The notes below the pieces were generated by a model. The model was not told where the DNA came from and did not search any database. It saw only the letters and a list, made by a program, of their open reading frames with translations. The position numbers and the translations under genes were made by a program. DNA of 64,000 nucleotides from Bacteroidales bacterium (GTDB lineage: Bacteria; Bacteroidota; Bacteroidia; Bacteroidales; UBA7332): assembly GCA_028687995.1 (NCBI GenBank), contig JAQTZA010000003.1:1-64000 (forward strand), given 5' to 3'. Shown piece by piece: positions 27,030 to 36,911 of this stretch; position 1 is the first letter of the stretch, and each line of letters starts with the position of its first letter.

Positions 27030-30000
27030 TTACATGCTGATGCCAATGTTACTTAGTTGATCACAAAGTTGCGTGTGGATTTGCACACCTTGATGGTTAA
27101 TATCTGTATGAGAAGCTTTATCAAAATATGATTTCGCACTCTTCAGTTCACCTAATCCAAGATACCCTAATCCAATCACATAGTTGCAATGTATTTTATT
27201 TCTGAGAGTCAAATCATCCTCCCAAATCAGCATGTCCGGTAATGAAACTGCAAAATAATCGAGTTTAATTTCCTCCTCCATATGCGCTTTACCGAAAGCA
27301 ATTAATCTGTCGAATCGTTCTCGAGCCTCTTCCTTTCTACCAAGTTTCAATAAGGCCAACCCTTGATAAAAAATCTTATCCGGTTTTTGATCATTATAAA
27401 AGATGGCAGCCGCAGGCTCACTGCTTCCATCTTTTGCAAGTTTCCAGTATTTTTTTGCTTCATCCATTTGCCCTAGCCCCTCATAGGCACATCCCAGCCA
27501 ATAGTGAAAATCATTTTCCTGAGTTCCGTAGAGTTTACCTTCGCCAAAATTTTGCAGATATTCTAAACACTTATTCAGTAGAGTTACAGCATCAGTATAA
27601 TTTTGCAAGCTGATGGCTATTTTGGCTAATTCTACATGAGCAATCTGATATTGAGCAGGCACTTTGCCTTCCCCTCCCTCCCAAGGATGAAAGTTATGAT
27701 TATTAATCAGCTCTATAGCTTTGGCGTAACTACCTATTTGGTTGCATAAAGTAGCATACTCAAGATACACATCATCGCGTTGTTGAACCAAATCGAGATT
27801 ATTTTCCAAAAATGCCAATCGCTCTTTGTGTGGCCTACAAAGTCGCTTGTATAATTGATCTAACTCCATCAAAATCCGAGCATCAGTTGTATCTAGTGAA
27901 AACGCCTTTTCAAGAAATTCGACGGCTATTTTTTTCTGATCAGCTTTATTGAAGTATGCCAAAGATAGATTTCGAAGAACTGTAGGAAATGAATCGTCCA
28001 AAATTGCTGATTTCTCCCAACATGCAATGGCTTCTGCGTATTGACGCTTATCATACCACAGATTGCCAAGATAATAAAGTGCTTTTGAATCTGCGTTATT
28101 AAATTCGAAAGCACATTGCAATGCTAAAATCGCTTCAAGGCGATTAGGAAAACAATATTCTGGAGCATGCAGCATTGCTATAGAAAATGCTTCTTTACAC
28201 TCTTTGTGACCCAAATACAAACTCCAACCCATATAGTAATATGTCATCGGCGATGTTTTGCAGACTTGGATACCTACTTCCAATAATTGCACAGCCTCAT
28301 CATAAAACCCAGAAGCGATATAATCCAATGCTATAATTTCATAATTATGAATCTCTTTACGCATAAAACTGTGCATTTCAGTCAACACTGATTCATTCCT
28401 TGTTATAAGATATTTCTCAAAACGACATCCAAAATTGAATAAATCAATCTTCAAGGAATCCTCGATCAGATTTAAGGCTTCCTTTTCATCTCCTATTTTA
28501 CGAAGAATCGCTGTTTTTAGTGCTCGTGTCTTGTGATTGTGATTGTTGCGGATCAATGATTTGTCAATTTCATACAAAGCAGACTCAAAATTCCCTCTTA
28601 GACACGATATTTGAGCGCACCCATAATACCCGGCATCCTGAAGAGCGGCATTCCAACAAGATTTATAGAAAGCATCGTATGCGTTTTTAATCTTTCCCTG
28701 AAATTGTAATGCTAGCCCAAGATTGTAATAAGGTTCGCCGTCGTAGGGATTCGGATTCCTTTGCAATTGGGTGTCAATGGCAGTTTGAAAATAGAGCTCA
28801 GCTTCAGGAAACTTACCTCGACGAAGCAACCACAATCCCATTGCATTATTATTTCTAATATCAGACGGGTCGCGTCTCAAGGCTTCGAGATAATAGTCGG
28901 TTGCATTATAGGTTGCATGACGATATTGCTCTAAATGTAACCCAGTGAGATACAATTGCTCACATGATGTGGTTTCAGTCGGAGAGCTTACCGTCTTTGC
29001 TGCATCAGGTATCACTTTTTCAATTTGGTTATCAGATCTTATACCTAATAATTCACGACCATTTTCTGCGTACACCATAAGTTCCAAACTAGTTAGTGGA
29101 ACGTTGCCTATTTGTATTTCGCATTCAAAAATAGATTCTGGTTTCAAATCCAGCGATTGATCAAAAAAGTCACTCAAGACTACACGAGCATTCTTTTGAT
29201 GAGAAGTCGCAAAAATTTTGATTATTGCTTTATCTTCAACTTTTTCCATATTCATAAGAATATCGGCCGAAGCATTTTTCACTATTCCCAATTCACGATA
29301 GGGAAGAAAATATTGTGTAAATGTTTTCTCTTCGTACGGTTGCAACCATGAAAAATCGGGTTGATTGTCAGTAAAGACACCTGCCATTAGCTCGATATAG
29401 GGTCCATCTTCGTCGGTCAGATTTCTGTCCCAAGCCTTTCCAAAATCACCATTTCCCCACGTCCATTGTTTTTTTCCAGGGGATATATGATGATCTGCTA
29501 CGTGCAATACTCCTGCTTGTGTGTCGTTTTCGTATCCTCCCACAAAATTATATTCAGAGTTGATTGCCATATACGATGTTGGAACAGGTATATTCCTATA
29601 GTTTGATATATCAACACCAGCCGAATAATCAATTTTATAGTACGTCCCTGTAGCAATTGGAAATGTTGACACATCTCGTTTGCCATGATCAAAAACGGCA
29701 TGCACATCTGGTGGAAAAACCGATTGATAAAAATCGTTGACCGCTACAGCCGGATTTGCCCACCAGAGGAATGTCTGGGGAAATGGAGTTGGATTATATA
29801 ATCTCCCTTTAATTTCGAGATAAGCTTTAGATGGATACAATGTAAAACCTGCCATTCCTTTCTGATGAGACATTTTTTCATACTCATTCACCCAAACCGT
29901 AATGCTTCCATCTACGTTGGACTCAATTGTATAATCTACCGGAAGAAAAGTGCTTGGTCGGTGATGCTGTGGCCAATTAAACTCTATTCCACCCGAAATC

Positions 30001-30326
30001 CAAGGACCAGTCAAGCCAACTAAAGCCGGTTTAATTACATGATTGTAATAAATAAAGTGCCGTTTCTTGAATTTATCGTAAGCCATTTGAACACGTCCTC
30101 CAAGCTCAGGAAGTATCATCACTTTGATATACTCATTTTCCAGATAGATTGCGTGATAAACCTTGTCGATCTTTTCATCTTCAATTTTTTCAATCACCGG
30201 ATACGGATAAACTGCACCACTACTTCCTTGGTAAACTCGTTTTTCAAGAAAAATTGGATTTTTCTCTGGCTTGCCTATTTCATACGTTGGTATAACAACG
30301 TCTTCTTCCCATACTTTTACTTTCAT
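27030..30326 (-). CDS. Cytosolic DUF5107 (mutarotase-like) protein with long TPR array
   Basis: A protein of 1098 residues with no signal peptide. Residues about 40-345 match my knowledge of DUF5107, a galactose-mutarotase-like beta-sandwich (LPELGGRVQMAYDK, GGIEFNWPQHH, WWANPAVAVN, WGNGDFGKAWDRNL, YIELMAGVFTDNQPDFSWLQ). A linker leads into about 600 residues of tetratricopeptide repeats (AMGLWLLRRGKFPEAELYFQ, GYLGLGELKSAKSYFDKA). The family recurs in Bacteroidetes sugar loci; its reaction is not known to me. It is the last gene of the glucan locus and starts 46 bp after the symporter, suggesting action on an imported sugar, perhaps as an intracellular glycosidase or epimerase. That role is inferred. 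Confidence 0.75.
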   Translation of the reverse strand: MKVKVWEEDVVIPTYEIGKPEKNPIFLEKRVYQGSSGAVYPYPVIEKIEDEKIDKVYHAIYLENEYIKVMILPELGGRVQMAYDKFKKRHFIYYNHVIKPALVGLTGPWISGGIEFNWPQHHRPSTFLPVDYTIESNVDGSITVWVNEYEKMSHQKGMAGFTLYPSKAYLEIKGRLYNPTPFPQTFLWWANPAVAVNDFYQSVFPPDVHAVFDHGKRDVSTFPIATGTYYKIDYSAGVDISNYRNIPVPTSYMAINSEYNFVGGYENDTQAGVLHVADHHISPGKKQWTWGNGDFGKAWDRNLTDEDGPYIELMAGVFTDNQPDFSWLQPYEEKTFTQYFLPYRELGIVKNASADILMNMEKVEDKAIIKIFATSHQKNARVVLSDFFDQSLDLKPESIFECEIQIGNVPLTSLELMVYAENGRELLGIRSDNQIEKVIPDAAKTVSSPTETTSCEQLYLTGLHLEQYRHATYNATDYYLEALRRDPSDIRNNNAMGLWLLRRGKFPEAELYFQTAIDTQLQRNPNPYDGEPYYNLGLALQFQGKIKNAYDAFYKSCWNAALQDAGYYGCAQISCLRGNFESALYEIDKSLIRNNHNHKTRALKTAILRKIGDEKEALNLIEDSLKIDLFNFGCRFEKYLITRNESVLTEMHSFMRKEIHNYEIIALDYIASGFYDEAVQLLEVGIQVCKTSPMTYYYMGWSLYLGHKECKEAFSIAMLHAPEYCFPNRLEAILALQCAFEFNNADSKALYYLGNLWYDKRQYAEAIACWEKSAILDDSFPTVLRNLSLAYFNKADQKKIAVEFLEKAFSLDTTDARILMELDQLYKRLCRPHKERLAFLENNLDLVQQRDDVYLEYATLCNQIGSYAKAIELINNHNFHPWEGGEGKVPAQYQIAHVELAKIAISLQNYTDAVTLLNKCLEYLQNFGEGKLYGTQENDFHYWLGCAYEGLGQMDEAKKYWKLAKDGSSEPAAAIFYNDQKPDKIFYQGLALLKLGRKEEARERFDRLIAFGKAHMEEEIKLDYFAVSLPDMLIWEDDLTLRNKIHCNYVIGLGYLGLGELKSAKSYFDKASHTDINHQGVQIHTQLCDQLSNIGISM

Positions 30327-30372
30327 CTTCTAATAGCTTTTTTCAATATTTTCAACAAGCGTATTATCGCTA

Positions 30373-31755
30373 TTACGAAATCATTGTCTCAATTTCTTCC
30401 AAACTCTGTCCCTTTGTTTCGGGCAATTTTCTGACAATAAACAAAAACCCAAGAATACAAATTCCCGCATACACCCAGAAAGTACCTGCAGCTCCGAATG
30501 ATTTATTCAGTAATGGAAATGTATAAGTGAGTATGAAACAAGCGATCCATAGTGAGAATGTGGCTAATGCCATAGCTGCACCACGAATTCTATTTGGAAA
30601 AATTTCAGCCAAAACAACCCAAACTATTGGCGCCAGCGACATCGCATAAATAGCAATAGCTCCAACTACTAATGATAGCACAGCAACTCCTTTCAGTTGG
30701 AAATAAAATGCACTACCAAGCATAATATAGGTTGTTGCTAAACCGATGGATCCGATTAACAGCAATTTTTTTCGTCCCCATCTGTCAACGGTAAACATCG
30801 CCACCAATGTGAAAATCAAATTCACGCTACCCGTAATCACAATATTGAATAATGTATCACTTACGCCATATCCAGCGGCACTAAATATTTCATCAGCATA
30901 ATTGAATACCGTATTGATTCCACACCATTGCTGAAAGACAGCTAATACAATTCCAATGAGTAGTACATTTCGAAATTTGGGATTTATAAGGGATTTGAAG
31001 TCTGCTTTTTCACTCGAATCATTTAAAGTCAACTGAATACTTTGCATCTCTTCGCGAGCAAACTCATCTCCACCTATTTTTTTTAATGTTGGGAATGCCT
31101 TCTCCTGTTTCCCTGCTTTTATCAACCAACGAGGACTTTCTGGAAGGAAAAAAGCAAGGAGTAAAAATAAAACCGAAGGAATCGCACATGCAAAAAACAT
31201 CCATCTCCAACCCATTAGTCCATTCCACGAAGTACGAATAAACTCGTCAGTTGCTCCAATGGGTACTTTTTCAGCGATCAGTAGATTGATAATTTGGGCA
31301 GCTAAGATGCCAACTACAATAGTCATTTGGTTGAGTGAAACAAAGCGCCCTCGCAAATGGGATGGAGCAACTTCGGCGATATACATTGGAGAGAGTGCAG
31401 ATGCCAATCCAATTCCCACTCCTCCTATAATTCTAAAAAAAACAAATACATCATAGGTAGGAGCAAATCCTGTTCCCACCGAAGCGACTGTGAAAAGAAA
31501 TGCAGAAAACACCAATGGCCATTTTCTTCCAAATCTATCACTCACTACGCCTGAAATAACTGCACCTATTACACATCCTATCAAGGCACAACTCATTGCC
31601 CATGCTTGTAAATTGGGGATAGATGCAATAGCAAAAAATCGCTCATAAAAGGGTTTTGCACCACCGATTACTACCCAGTCGTAACCGAAAAGCAATCCGC
31701 CCAAAGCAGAAATCATAGAGATGCCAAAAATATAGGTTTTATTGAATTTACTCAT
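30373..31755 (-). CDS. Sugar:proton symporter of the MFS sugar porter family
   Basis: A protein of 460 residues with twelve predicted membrane helices. The sugar-porter signatures are GYDWVVIGGA in helix 1, DRFGRKWPL after helix 2, PESPRWL before the central loop, DRWGRKKLL after helix 8, and PETKGQSLEEIE after helix 12. It resembles XylE/GLUT-type transporters for glucose, xylose or similar monosaccharides. In this locus it would take monosaccharide released in the periplasm by the GH3 enzyme across the inner membrane. It sits 61 bp downstream of GH3 and 46 bp upstream of the DUF5107 gene, consistent with one operon. Confidence 0.9.
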   Translation of the reverse strand: MSKFNKTYIFGISMISALGGLLFGYDWVVIGGAKPFYERFFAIASIPNLQAWAMSCALIGCVIGAVISGVVSDRFGRKWPLVFSAFLFTVASVGTGFAPTYDVFVFFRIIGGVGIGLASALSPMYIAEVAPSHLRGRFVSLNQMTIVVGILAAQIINLLIAEKVPIGATDEFIRTSWNGLMGWRWMFFACAIPSVLFLLLAFFLPESPRWLIKAGKQEKAFPTLKKIGGDEFAREEMQSIQLTLNDSSEKADFKSLINPKFRNVLLIGIVLAVFQQWCGINTVFNYADEIFSAAGYGVSDTLFNIVITGSVNLIFTLVAMFTVDRWGRKKLLLIGSIGLATTYIMLGSAFYFQLKGVAVLSLVVGAIAIYAMSLAPIVWVVLAEIFPNRIRGAAMALATFSLWIACFILTYTFPLLNKSFGAAGTFWVYAGICILGFLFIVRKLPETKGQSLEEIETMIS

Positions 31756-31816
31756 ATTTACTAGATTTTCATTGTCTAACTAACTCATCGGAATTCTAAT
31801 TCACAGAATGCTCACG

Positions 31817-34045
31817 TTAGGGGATCAAGGTAAATGTTGCCTTTAATGGAGCTACACTACTGCCGCCAATCCACACATTAAAATCTCCGGATTCAGCTTT
31901 TAAAGTCCTATCTAATCCCCAAAACGCTAAATCATTTGCAGAAAGGACAAACTCAATAACTTTACTCTCGTTTGCTTTCAGTAAAACACGCCGAAACCCT
32001 TTCAATTCCTTTACTGGTCGGATTATACTACCCACAATATCCTGTACGTATAACTGCGCAACTTCAGTTCCGTCAACATCGCTATTATTTCTCAATGTGG
32101 CTCGTATCGTTATCGAGTCACCCATTTTTATTTGCTGCGCCGATAAACTGAGATTGGAATATTCAAATCGACTATATGACAACCCATAGCCAAACGGATA
32201 CAGGGGCTCATTCCCTGAGTCTAAATAAAATGAAGTATTACCTAATGAATGCTGAATAGCTTCTACAGGTATCTCATTCAACCTCGTTACTCTGCCTATG
32301 GCTGGTCGACCGGTATTATTATGATTGTAGTACATCGGTATTTGTCCAACTTCTCTCACAAAAGTTACAGGTAGTTTCCCACTCGGATTCTCCTTCCCAA
32401 AAATCAAATCCATAATGGCAGGCCCGCCCATTTTTCCGGGATGAAAGATATATAAGACGGCATCTGCGTTTTTCAAATCTCGTTCTATTGTTAAAGGTCT
32501 CCCCGCAATAATAACCAACACTACCGGTTTTCCTACACTTTTTACGGCTTCCAGCAACTCAGATTGTACACCAATAAGATTAATATTAGACAGTGAATGA
32601 GCCTCACCCGACAAAATTGATTCCTCACCCAAAAATACGATTGCTACATCAGATTTTTGAGCTGCAATAACAGCTTTACTAAAATGCTCTTTGTTCAGAT
32701 CTCTTGAAAAAGCCAACGCAGGTTCGTACACATATTGCACATCCGGATAATCAGTTTGCAAAGCTTTCAGAGGAGTAATGGTGTGCGATTTTTCGGCATC
32801 CAAAACCCATGTGCCCAATTGGTCGTGAGGAGCATCTGCCAAGGGGCCGATAATTGCTACTTTAAGTCCTTTCTTTAGAGGCAAAGTATTATTATCATTC
32901 TTCAGTAATATAGCTGATTGGACAGCTGCTTTTTTGGCCATTAAAAGATGATCAGGAGAATAAAACTCTGATGGAACGTTTTTCTCAGTATAATTTTTAT
33001 CAAACAAGCCCAATCGGAATTTAATTCTTAAAATATTTCGTACGGCGTCATTTATTACTTTTACCGACACCTTACCTTCTTTCACCAATTGGGGCAAATT
33101 CTCCATATAAGTGCCACTTTGCATTTCCATATCAAGGCCTGCATTGGCCGACAACTGTGCCACTTGTTTCCTGTCCTTAGCAAAACCATGTGTTATCATC
33201 TCTTCCATTGACCCCCAATCCGAAACTACAAATCCATCAAACTTCCATTCATCTCGCAGAATATTCCGTAATAAATACTTATTTCCTGATGAAGGAATAC
33301 CATCATTATCATTGAATGAAGTCATTACTGTTGCTGCTCCGACTTTTATTGAGGCTTCAAATGTTGGCAAATAAACGTTTCGCATTAAGTATGGAGGAAT
33401 ATTCGTACTGTTGTAATCGCGGCCCCCCTCGGCAGCACCATAGCCCACAAAATGCTTCACACAAGACGCTATGGAGGTCGGATTTGAAAGGTCATTAGTT
33501 TGAAATCCTTTTACCATTGCCGCACCTAAAATACTAGCCAAATAAGTATCTTCACCCAAACTTTCAGCAATTCGTCCCCAACGAGCATCTCTCGAAATAT
33601 CCAACATCGGTGTGAATGTCCAATTTATTCCTGCTGAACTGGCTTCAATGGCTGCAATTCGAGCTCCTGATTCAACTATGGATGGATTGAACGATGCAGC
33701 CTGCCCTAATGGTATAGGAAAAATTGTTTTAAAACCATGAATCACATCACGCCCCATGATTAAAGGTATCCCCAAGCGGCTCTCAGTTTTTGCAATTCTC
33801 TGAATTTTATCAATTGCCGTTTTATCGGATATATTAAGTAAAGAACCAATCTGTCCATTTTTCAGCTGGTTAATGAGATTATCATCTAGAGCATTGAAAT
33901 TTTGTTGATTCATCTGTCCCACTTTCTCCTCGATGGTCATTTGTGAGAGAATTTTCTCAATTTTTTCATCCTCACTCTTTTTGCTTGCGAAAACTGTAAG
34001 TGAGATGAACAACACAAAAATTAAAACTGCATTTCTATTTTTCAT
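31817..34045 (-). CDS. bglX: GH3 beta-glucosidase (BglX-like)
   Basis: A protein of 742 residues with an N-terminal signal peptide (KNRNAVLIFVLFISLTVFA), so it should be periplasmic. The GH3 N-terminal barrel contains IEEKVGQMNQ, DVIHGFKTIFPIPLGQAASF and KHFVGYG, with the nucleophile D276 in VSDWGSM. The C-terminal alpha/beta sandwich (VAIIGPLAD, VFLGEE) and the FN3-like domain (YPFGYGLSYSRFEYS) complete the usual BglX architecture at normal length. It would release glucose from the non-reducing ends of oligosaccharides taken up by SusCD. The gap to the upstream GH2 gene is only 6 bp, indicating tight coupling. The gene name reflects family resemblance, not proven orthology. Confidence 0.9.
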   Translation of the reverse strand: MKNRNAVLIFVLFISLTVFASKKSEDEKIEKILSQMTIEEKVGQMNQQNFNALDDNLINQLKNGQIGSLLNISDKTAIDKIQRIAKTESRLGIPLIMGRDVIHGFKTIFPIPLGQAASFNPSIVESGARIAAIEASSAGINWTFTPMLDISRDARWGRIAESLGEDTYLASILGAAMVKGFQTNDLSNPTSIASCVKHFVGYGAAEGGRDYNSTNIPPYLMRNVYLPTFEASIKVGAATVMTSFNDNDGIPSSGNKYLLRNILRDEWKFDGFVVSDWGSMEEMITHGFAKDRKQVAQLSANAGLDMEMQSGTYMENLPQLVKEGKVSVKVINDAVRNILRIKFRLGLFDKNYTEKNVPSEFYSPDHLLMAKKAAVQSAILLKNDNNTLPLKKGLKVAIIGPLADAPHDQLGTWVLDAEKSHTITPLKALQTDYPDVQYVYEPALAFSRDLNKEHFSKAVIAAQKSDVAIVFLGEESILSGEAHSLSNINLIGVQSELLEAVKSVGKPVVLVIIAGRPLTIERDLKNADAVLYIFHPGKMGGPAIMDLIFGKENPSGKLPVTFVREVGQIPMYYNHNNTGRPAIGRVTRLNEIPVEAIQHSLGNTSFYLDSGNEPLYPFGYGLSYSRFEYSNLSLSAQQIKMGDSITIRATLRNNSDVDGTEVAQLYVQDIVGSIIRPVKELKGFRRVLLKANESKVIEFVLSANDLAFWGLDRTLKAESGDFNVWIGGSSVAPLKATFTLIP

Positions 34046-34051
34046 TCTAAT

Positions 34052-36874
34052 TTACTTTATTAAAGCTTTTATATCGGTTGTGTTTAGAATAATGTTAGGA
34101 TTGAAATCATTACCATTCATATAATTTAGAATACTTAATTTTAGTTGTTTACTTGCCGGACGATTATTCATATCCTGTGTAAAATCAACAGAGCAAACCA
34201 TTAACTTTCCATTTCCAACCTTACATTCCCACAAATAAGCAAGTTTATCGTTTACAATATAGGAATCAATTACACCAATCAACGGTTTTATTTCTTTTGG
34301 TAAATCATTCATATTCATGGCATAAGCATTCATGGTAATATCCCACCATTGCCAATTGGAGTAAAAATCGGTAGGAAAATCACTGAATACCTGATGTTTC
34401 GGATCGCATAAAATTCCCATGGTATGAGCTTTTTGCATCCATTTGTGTATGGAATTCCAGAAGATTGTGGTAAAACAACTTTCACGATATTTCCGTAGTG
34501 TATTTTTATCCAATTGCAGCAAAACCTTTTGTCCTTCTGCTAATTTTTGAAATAAAATATCAGTATTCGTACCATTTAGAACCAATACATCTCCTACATT
34601 CTCTTTGATTTTTTTAGGATACACCCATATTTCCCATGAGTTTACGAACCCTGTTTTAGGTATTGTCACAGTAAGAGTAACTTTAGACGCTTCTTTAATA
34701 TTTTTCAGGGCAAAACTTATTGAAGAGAATGCTGTAATTCCTCCTTTTTTTACAGTTAGTTGGTTCAGAACGCCTTTTTTGATTATATTTTGTTGTGAAT
34801 CGGTTACTGTCCATATTGGTTTTACTGCCAATAAATCATCAAACGTAAAATTTGAAATCTCAACATTTGCCTCAAATTGTTCGTCATTAGTCCATACCCT
34901 TTTTTTCATCTTCGCAAGAGGCACTACCGATTGGCAATACTCACTGTGTTTTTGTGGTGTAACCAATCCTTTCGATTCCCAAAAATCGTTCAAAATACCT
35001 ACAATAGAAATATACTGACCCTGGTAGTCGTGTAAATCGAGTAATTGGAAACCTCCATAGTTCGGAGTTCGGAGTATCGATTCTATTTCTTCTTTATACA
35101 AAATGCTTGACAGCATTCCGGATGCTTTTGCAAAATCTTTATTATACGGGAGTAAGCCTCTCTTTTCGATTTGAACTTTTATGCGTTCATAATTTGTATT
35201 TCTCAAAACACCTTTTTCATATTTAGGTATTTCATCAAAATCTGGGAACATAGCCCACTGTCCCATTTCGTGGGCAATAATTGGTACATTTATACCTTTT
35301 ATTTCAGAGGAGAAGGTGGATTGTGTTTCGGGTGAATATAAATTAAAACGACTTGCAGTTACTACATCGCCGCCGCCCCAAGTGATACCAACAATACGTT
35401 TATGAAAAGGCCACTCGTTAGTTTTTTCAATACCCCAGGCAGAAATAAAATAATCATCGTTGCGGTTTACTCCCACCGGCTGAGTAGTGCAAGCATATAA
35501 ATGCCTTTTATCTTTAATTTTTGCTTTGGCTACCAATTTTTCGTTAAGTTCAGTATTGCCCATCACCTCATTGTTAAGTGAAAGCATACAAAAAGATGGG
35601 TGGTTACCGTAAGTGTCAAGAATACGGTTGATTTCGGCATAAGGCACACCTGCCAGTTCAGCTTGCAGATACAGACCAACTTCGTCGGCAGCTTCAAAAG
35701 CAGCTTCGGGTGGACACCATGTATGATACCGTACATGGTTCAATCCGTACGATTTTATAATTTTCATTATTTCGATCCATTTATCTTTCTTCATATAAGG
35801 GTAACCAGTCAAAGGAAATGAACCACAATCAAGTGTTCCTCTCATAAAAACATTATTCCCGTTTATGGTAATATAGCCATCTTTTGTACCAATTTCACGC
35901 ATACCAAAAGTTGTAATGAAACTGTCGATGGTTTTTCCATCACTTTCCAATTCGCATTTCAATTCATATAGCACCGGAGTAAATTCACTCCACAGTAACA
36001 CTGGTTTTGGTATTGCAAAATTAGTATTCAGAGAGTCATTGATGTTTATTTCCGTTTTTATCAATTCAAACTTATCCTCCCCTTTTTTCCGAACAGAAAA
36101 TTTTACTTTTGTGTTTTTCAAACTGCTCCCTAAGACAAAAACAAGTTTTACATCAACGCTTCCGGTTTTTATCTGGGGATACACAAATACATTATCAATT
36201 TGAGCTGCGGCATTTTTTGCTATCAGCTCTATTCTACCCACAATTCCATTCCAAGACGATCCGTTGCCACCATAACCATGATGACCAAAGCTTGCATAGC
36301 GCATATCATCTTTATTTATTAGAACTGTGAGTAAATGTTCACCGCTTTGTATTGATTTATCAATTGTAATTATATGTGGATAAGCCAAGCCATAATCTTC
36401 ACCCACTTTTCTATTGTCCCAGAAAACAGTACTTCCCCCCAAAGTTCTCTCCATGAAAAGTGTAACAGTTTTGTTTTTCCAGCTTTCAGGAATAATCACT
36501 TTGCGTTGTACCCAAAAAGCCCCATCGTAAGTTCTTAATCGCTCCAACCCGGGTGTATAAATTTGCGATTCTTTCAATACAGCACCGATACCTGCTTCAT
36601 CGGTTGAACCTGGCAGGTTTATCCAATCGTTTACTGTAAAATCTGCATTTTTAAAATAAATTTGATTCAGCATCGAAACCGACTTATTGGTCGGGAGCTC
36701 TTGTTTATACCATCCTTCCGACGCTCCGACTTTTTCCGGCCAATCTTTGTAATTTCCATCGAGTACAATTCTCCATTTACCTGCCAAAGAAATCACGTTC
36801 TGCGAACTCATCTCTGAAGAAAGCATAAAAATGAGTGCGAGAAAAAAATAGAATCGAGTTGAAAGAGATTTCAT
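34052..36874 (-). CDS. GH2-family glycosidase of the glucan locus
   Basis: A protein of 940 residues counted from the ATG at 36874, which opens directly into a signal peptide (KSLSTRFYFFLALIFML); an earlier ATG at 36907 adds eleven charged residues. GH2 jelly-roll features (LAGKWRIVLDG, WINLPGSTDE, FWVQRKVIIP) are followed by an Ig domain and a TIM barrel. E436 in MLSLNNEVMG is the expected acid/base. E536 in IIAHEMGQW is the likely nucleophile in an atypical setting (H-E-M-G rather than S-E-Y-G). About 350 further residues form beta-rich accessory domains. The odd nucleophile context makes the specificity unclear; exo-beta-glucosidase, galactosidase or glucuronidase are all possible. It sits between GH16 and GH3. 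Confidence 0.78.
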   Translation of the reverse strand: MKSLSTRFYFFLALIFMLSSEMSSQNVISLAGKWRIVLDGNYKDWPEKVGASEGWYKQELPTNKSVSMLNQIYFKNADFTVNDWINLPGSTDEAGIGAVLKESQIYTPGLERLRTYDGAFWVQRKVIIPESWKNKTVTLFMERTLGGSTVFWDNRKVGEDYGLAYPHIITIDKSIQSGEHLLTVLINKDDMRYASFGHHGYGGNGSSWNGIVGRIELIAKNAAAQIDNVFVYPQIKTGSVDVKLVFVLGSSLKNTKVKFSVRKKGEDKFELIKTEININDSLNTNFAIPKPVLLWSEFTPVLYELKCELESDGKTIDSFITTFGMREIGTKDGYITINGNNVFMRGTLDCGSFPLTGYPYMKKDKWIEIMKIIKSYGLNHVRYHTWCPPEAAFEAADEVGLYLQAELAGVPYAEINRILDTYGNHPSFCMLSLNNEVMGNTELNEKLVAKAKIKDKRHLYACTTQPVGVNRNDDYFISAWGIEKTNEWPFHKRIVGITWGGGDVVTASRFNLYSPETQSTFSSEIKGINVPIIAHEMGQWAMFPDFDEIPKYEKGVLRNTNYERIKVQIEKRGLLPYNKDFAKASGMLSSILYKEEIESILRTPNYGGFQLLDLHDYQGQYISIVGILNDFWESKGLVTPQKHSEYCQSVVPLAKMKKRVWTNDEQFEANVEISNFTFDDLLAVKPIWTVTDSQQNIIKKGVLNQLTVKKGGITAFSSISFALKNIKEASKVTLTVTIPKTGFVNSWEIWVYPKKIKENVGDVLVLNGTNTDILFQKLAEGQKVLLQLDKNTLRKYRESCFTTIFWNSIHKWMQKAHTMGILCDPKHQVFSDFPTDFYSNWQWWDITMNAYAMNMNDLPKEIKPLIGVIDSYIVNDKLAYLWECKVGNGKLMVCSVDFTQDMNNRPASKQLKLSILNYMNGNDFNPNIILNTTDIKALIK

Positions 36875-36911
36875 ATATTTAGTTTTTGTTTTTTTGAAAA
36901 GTGTCATTCGG

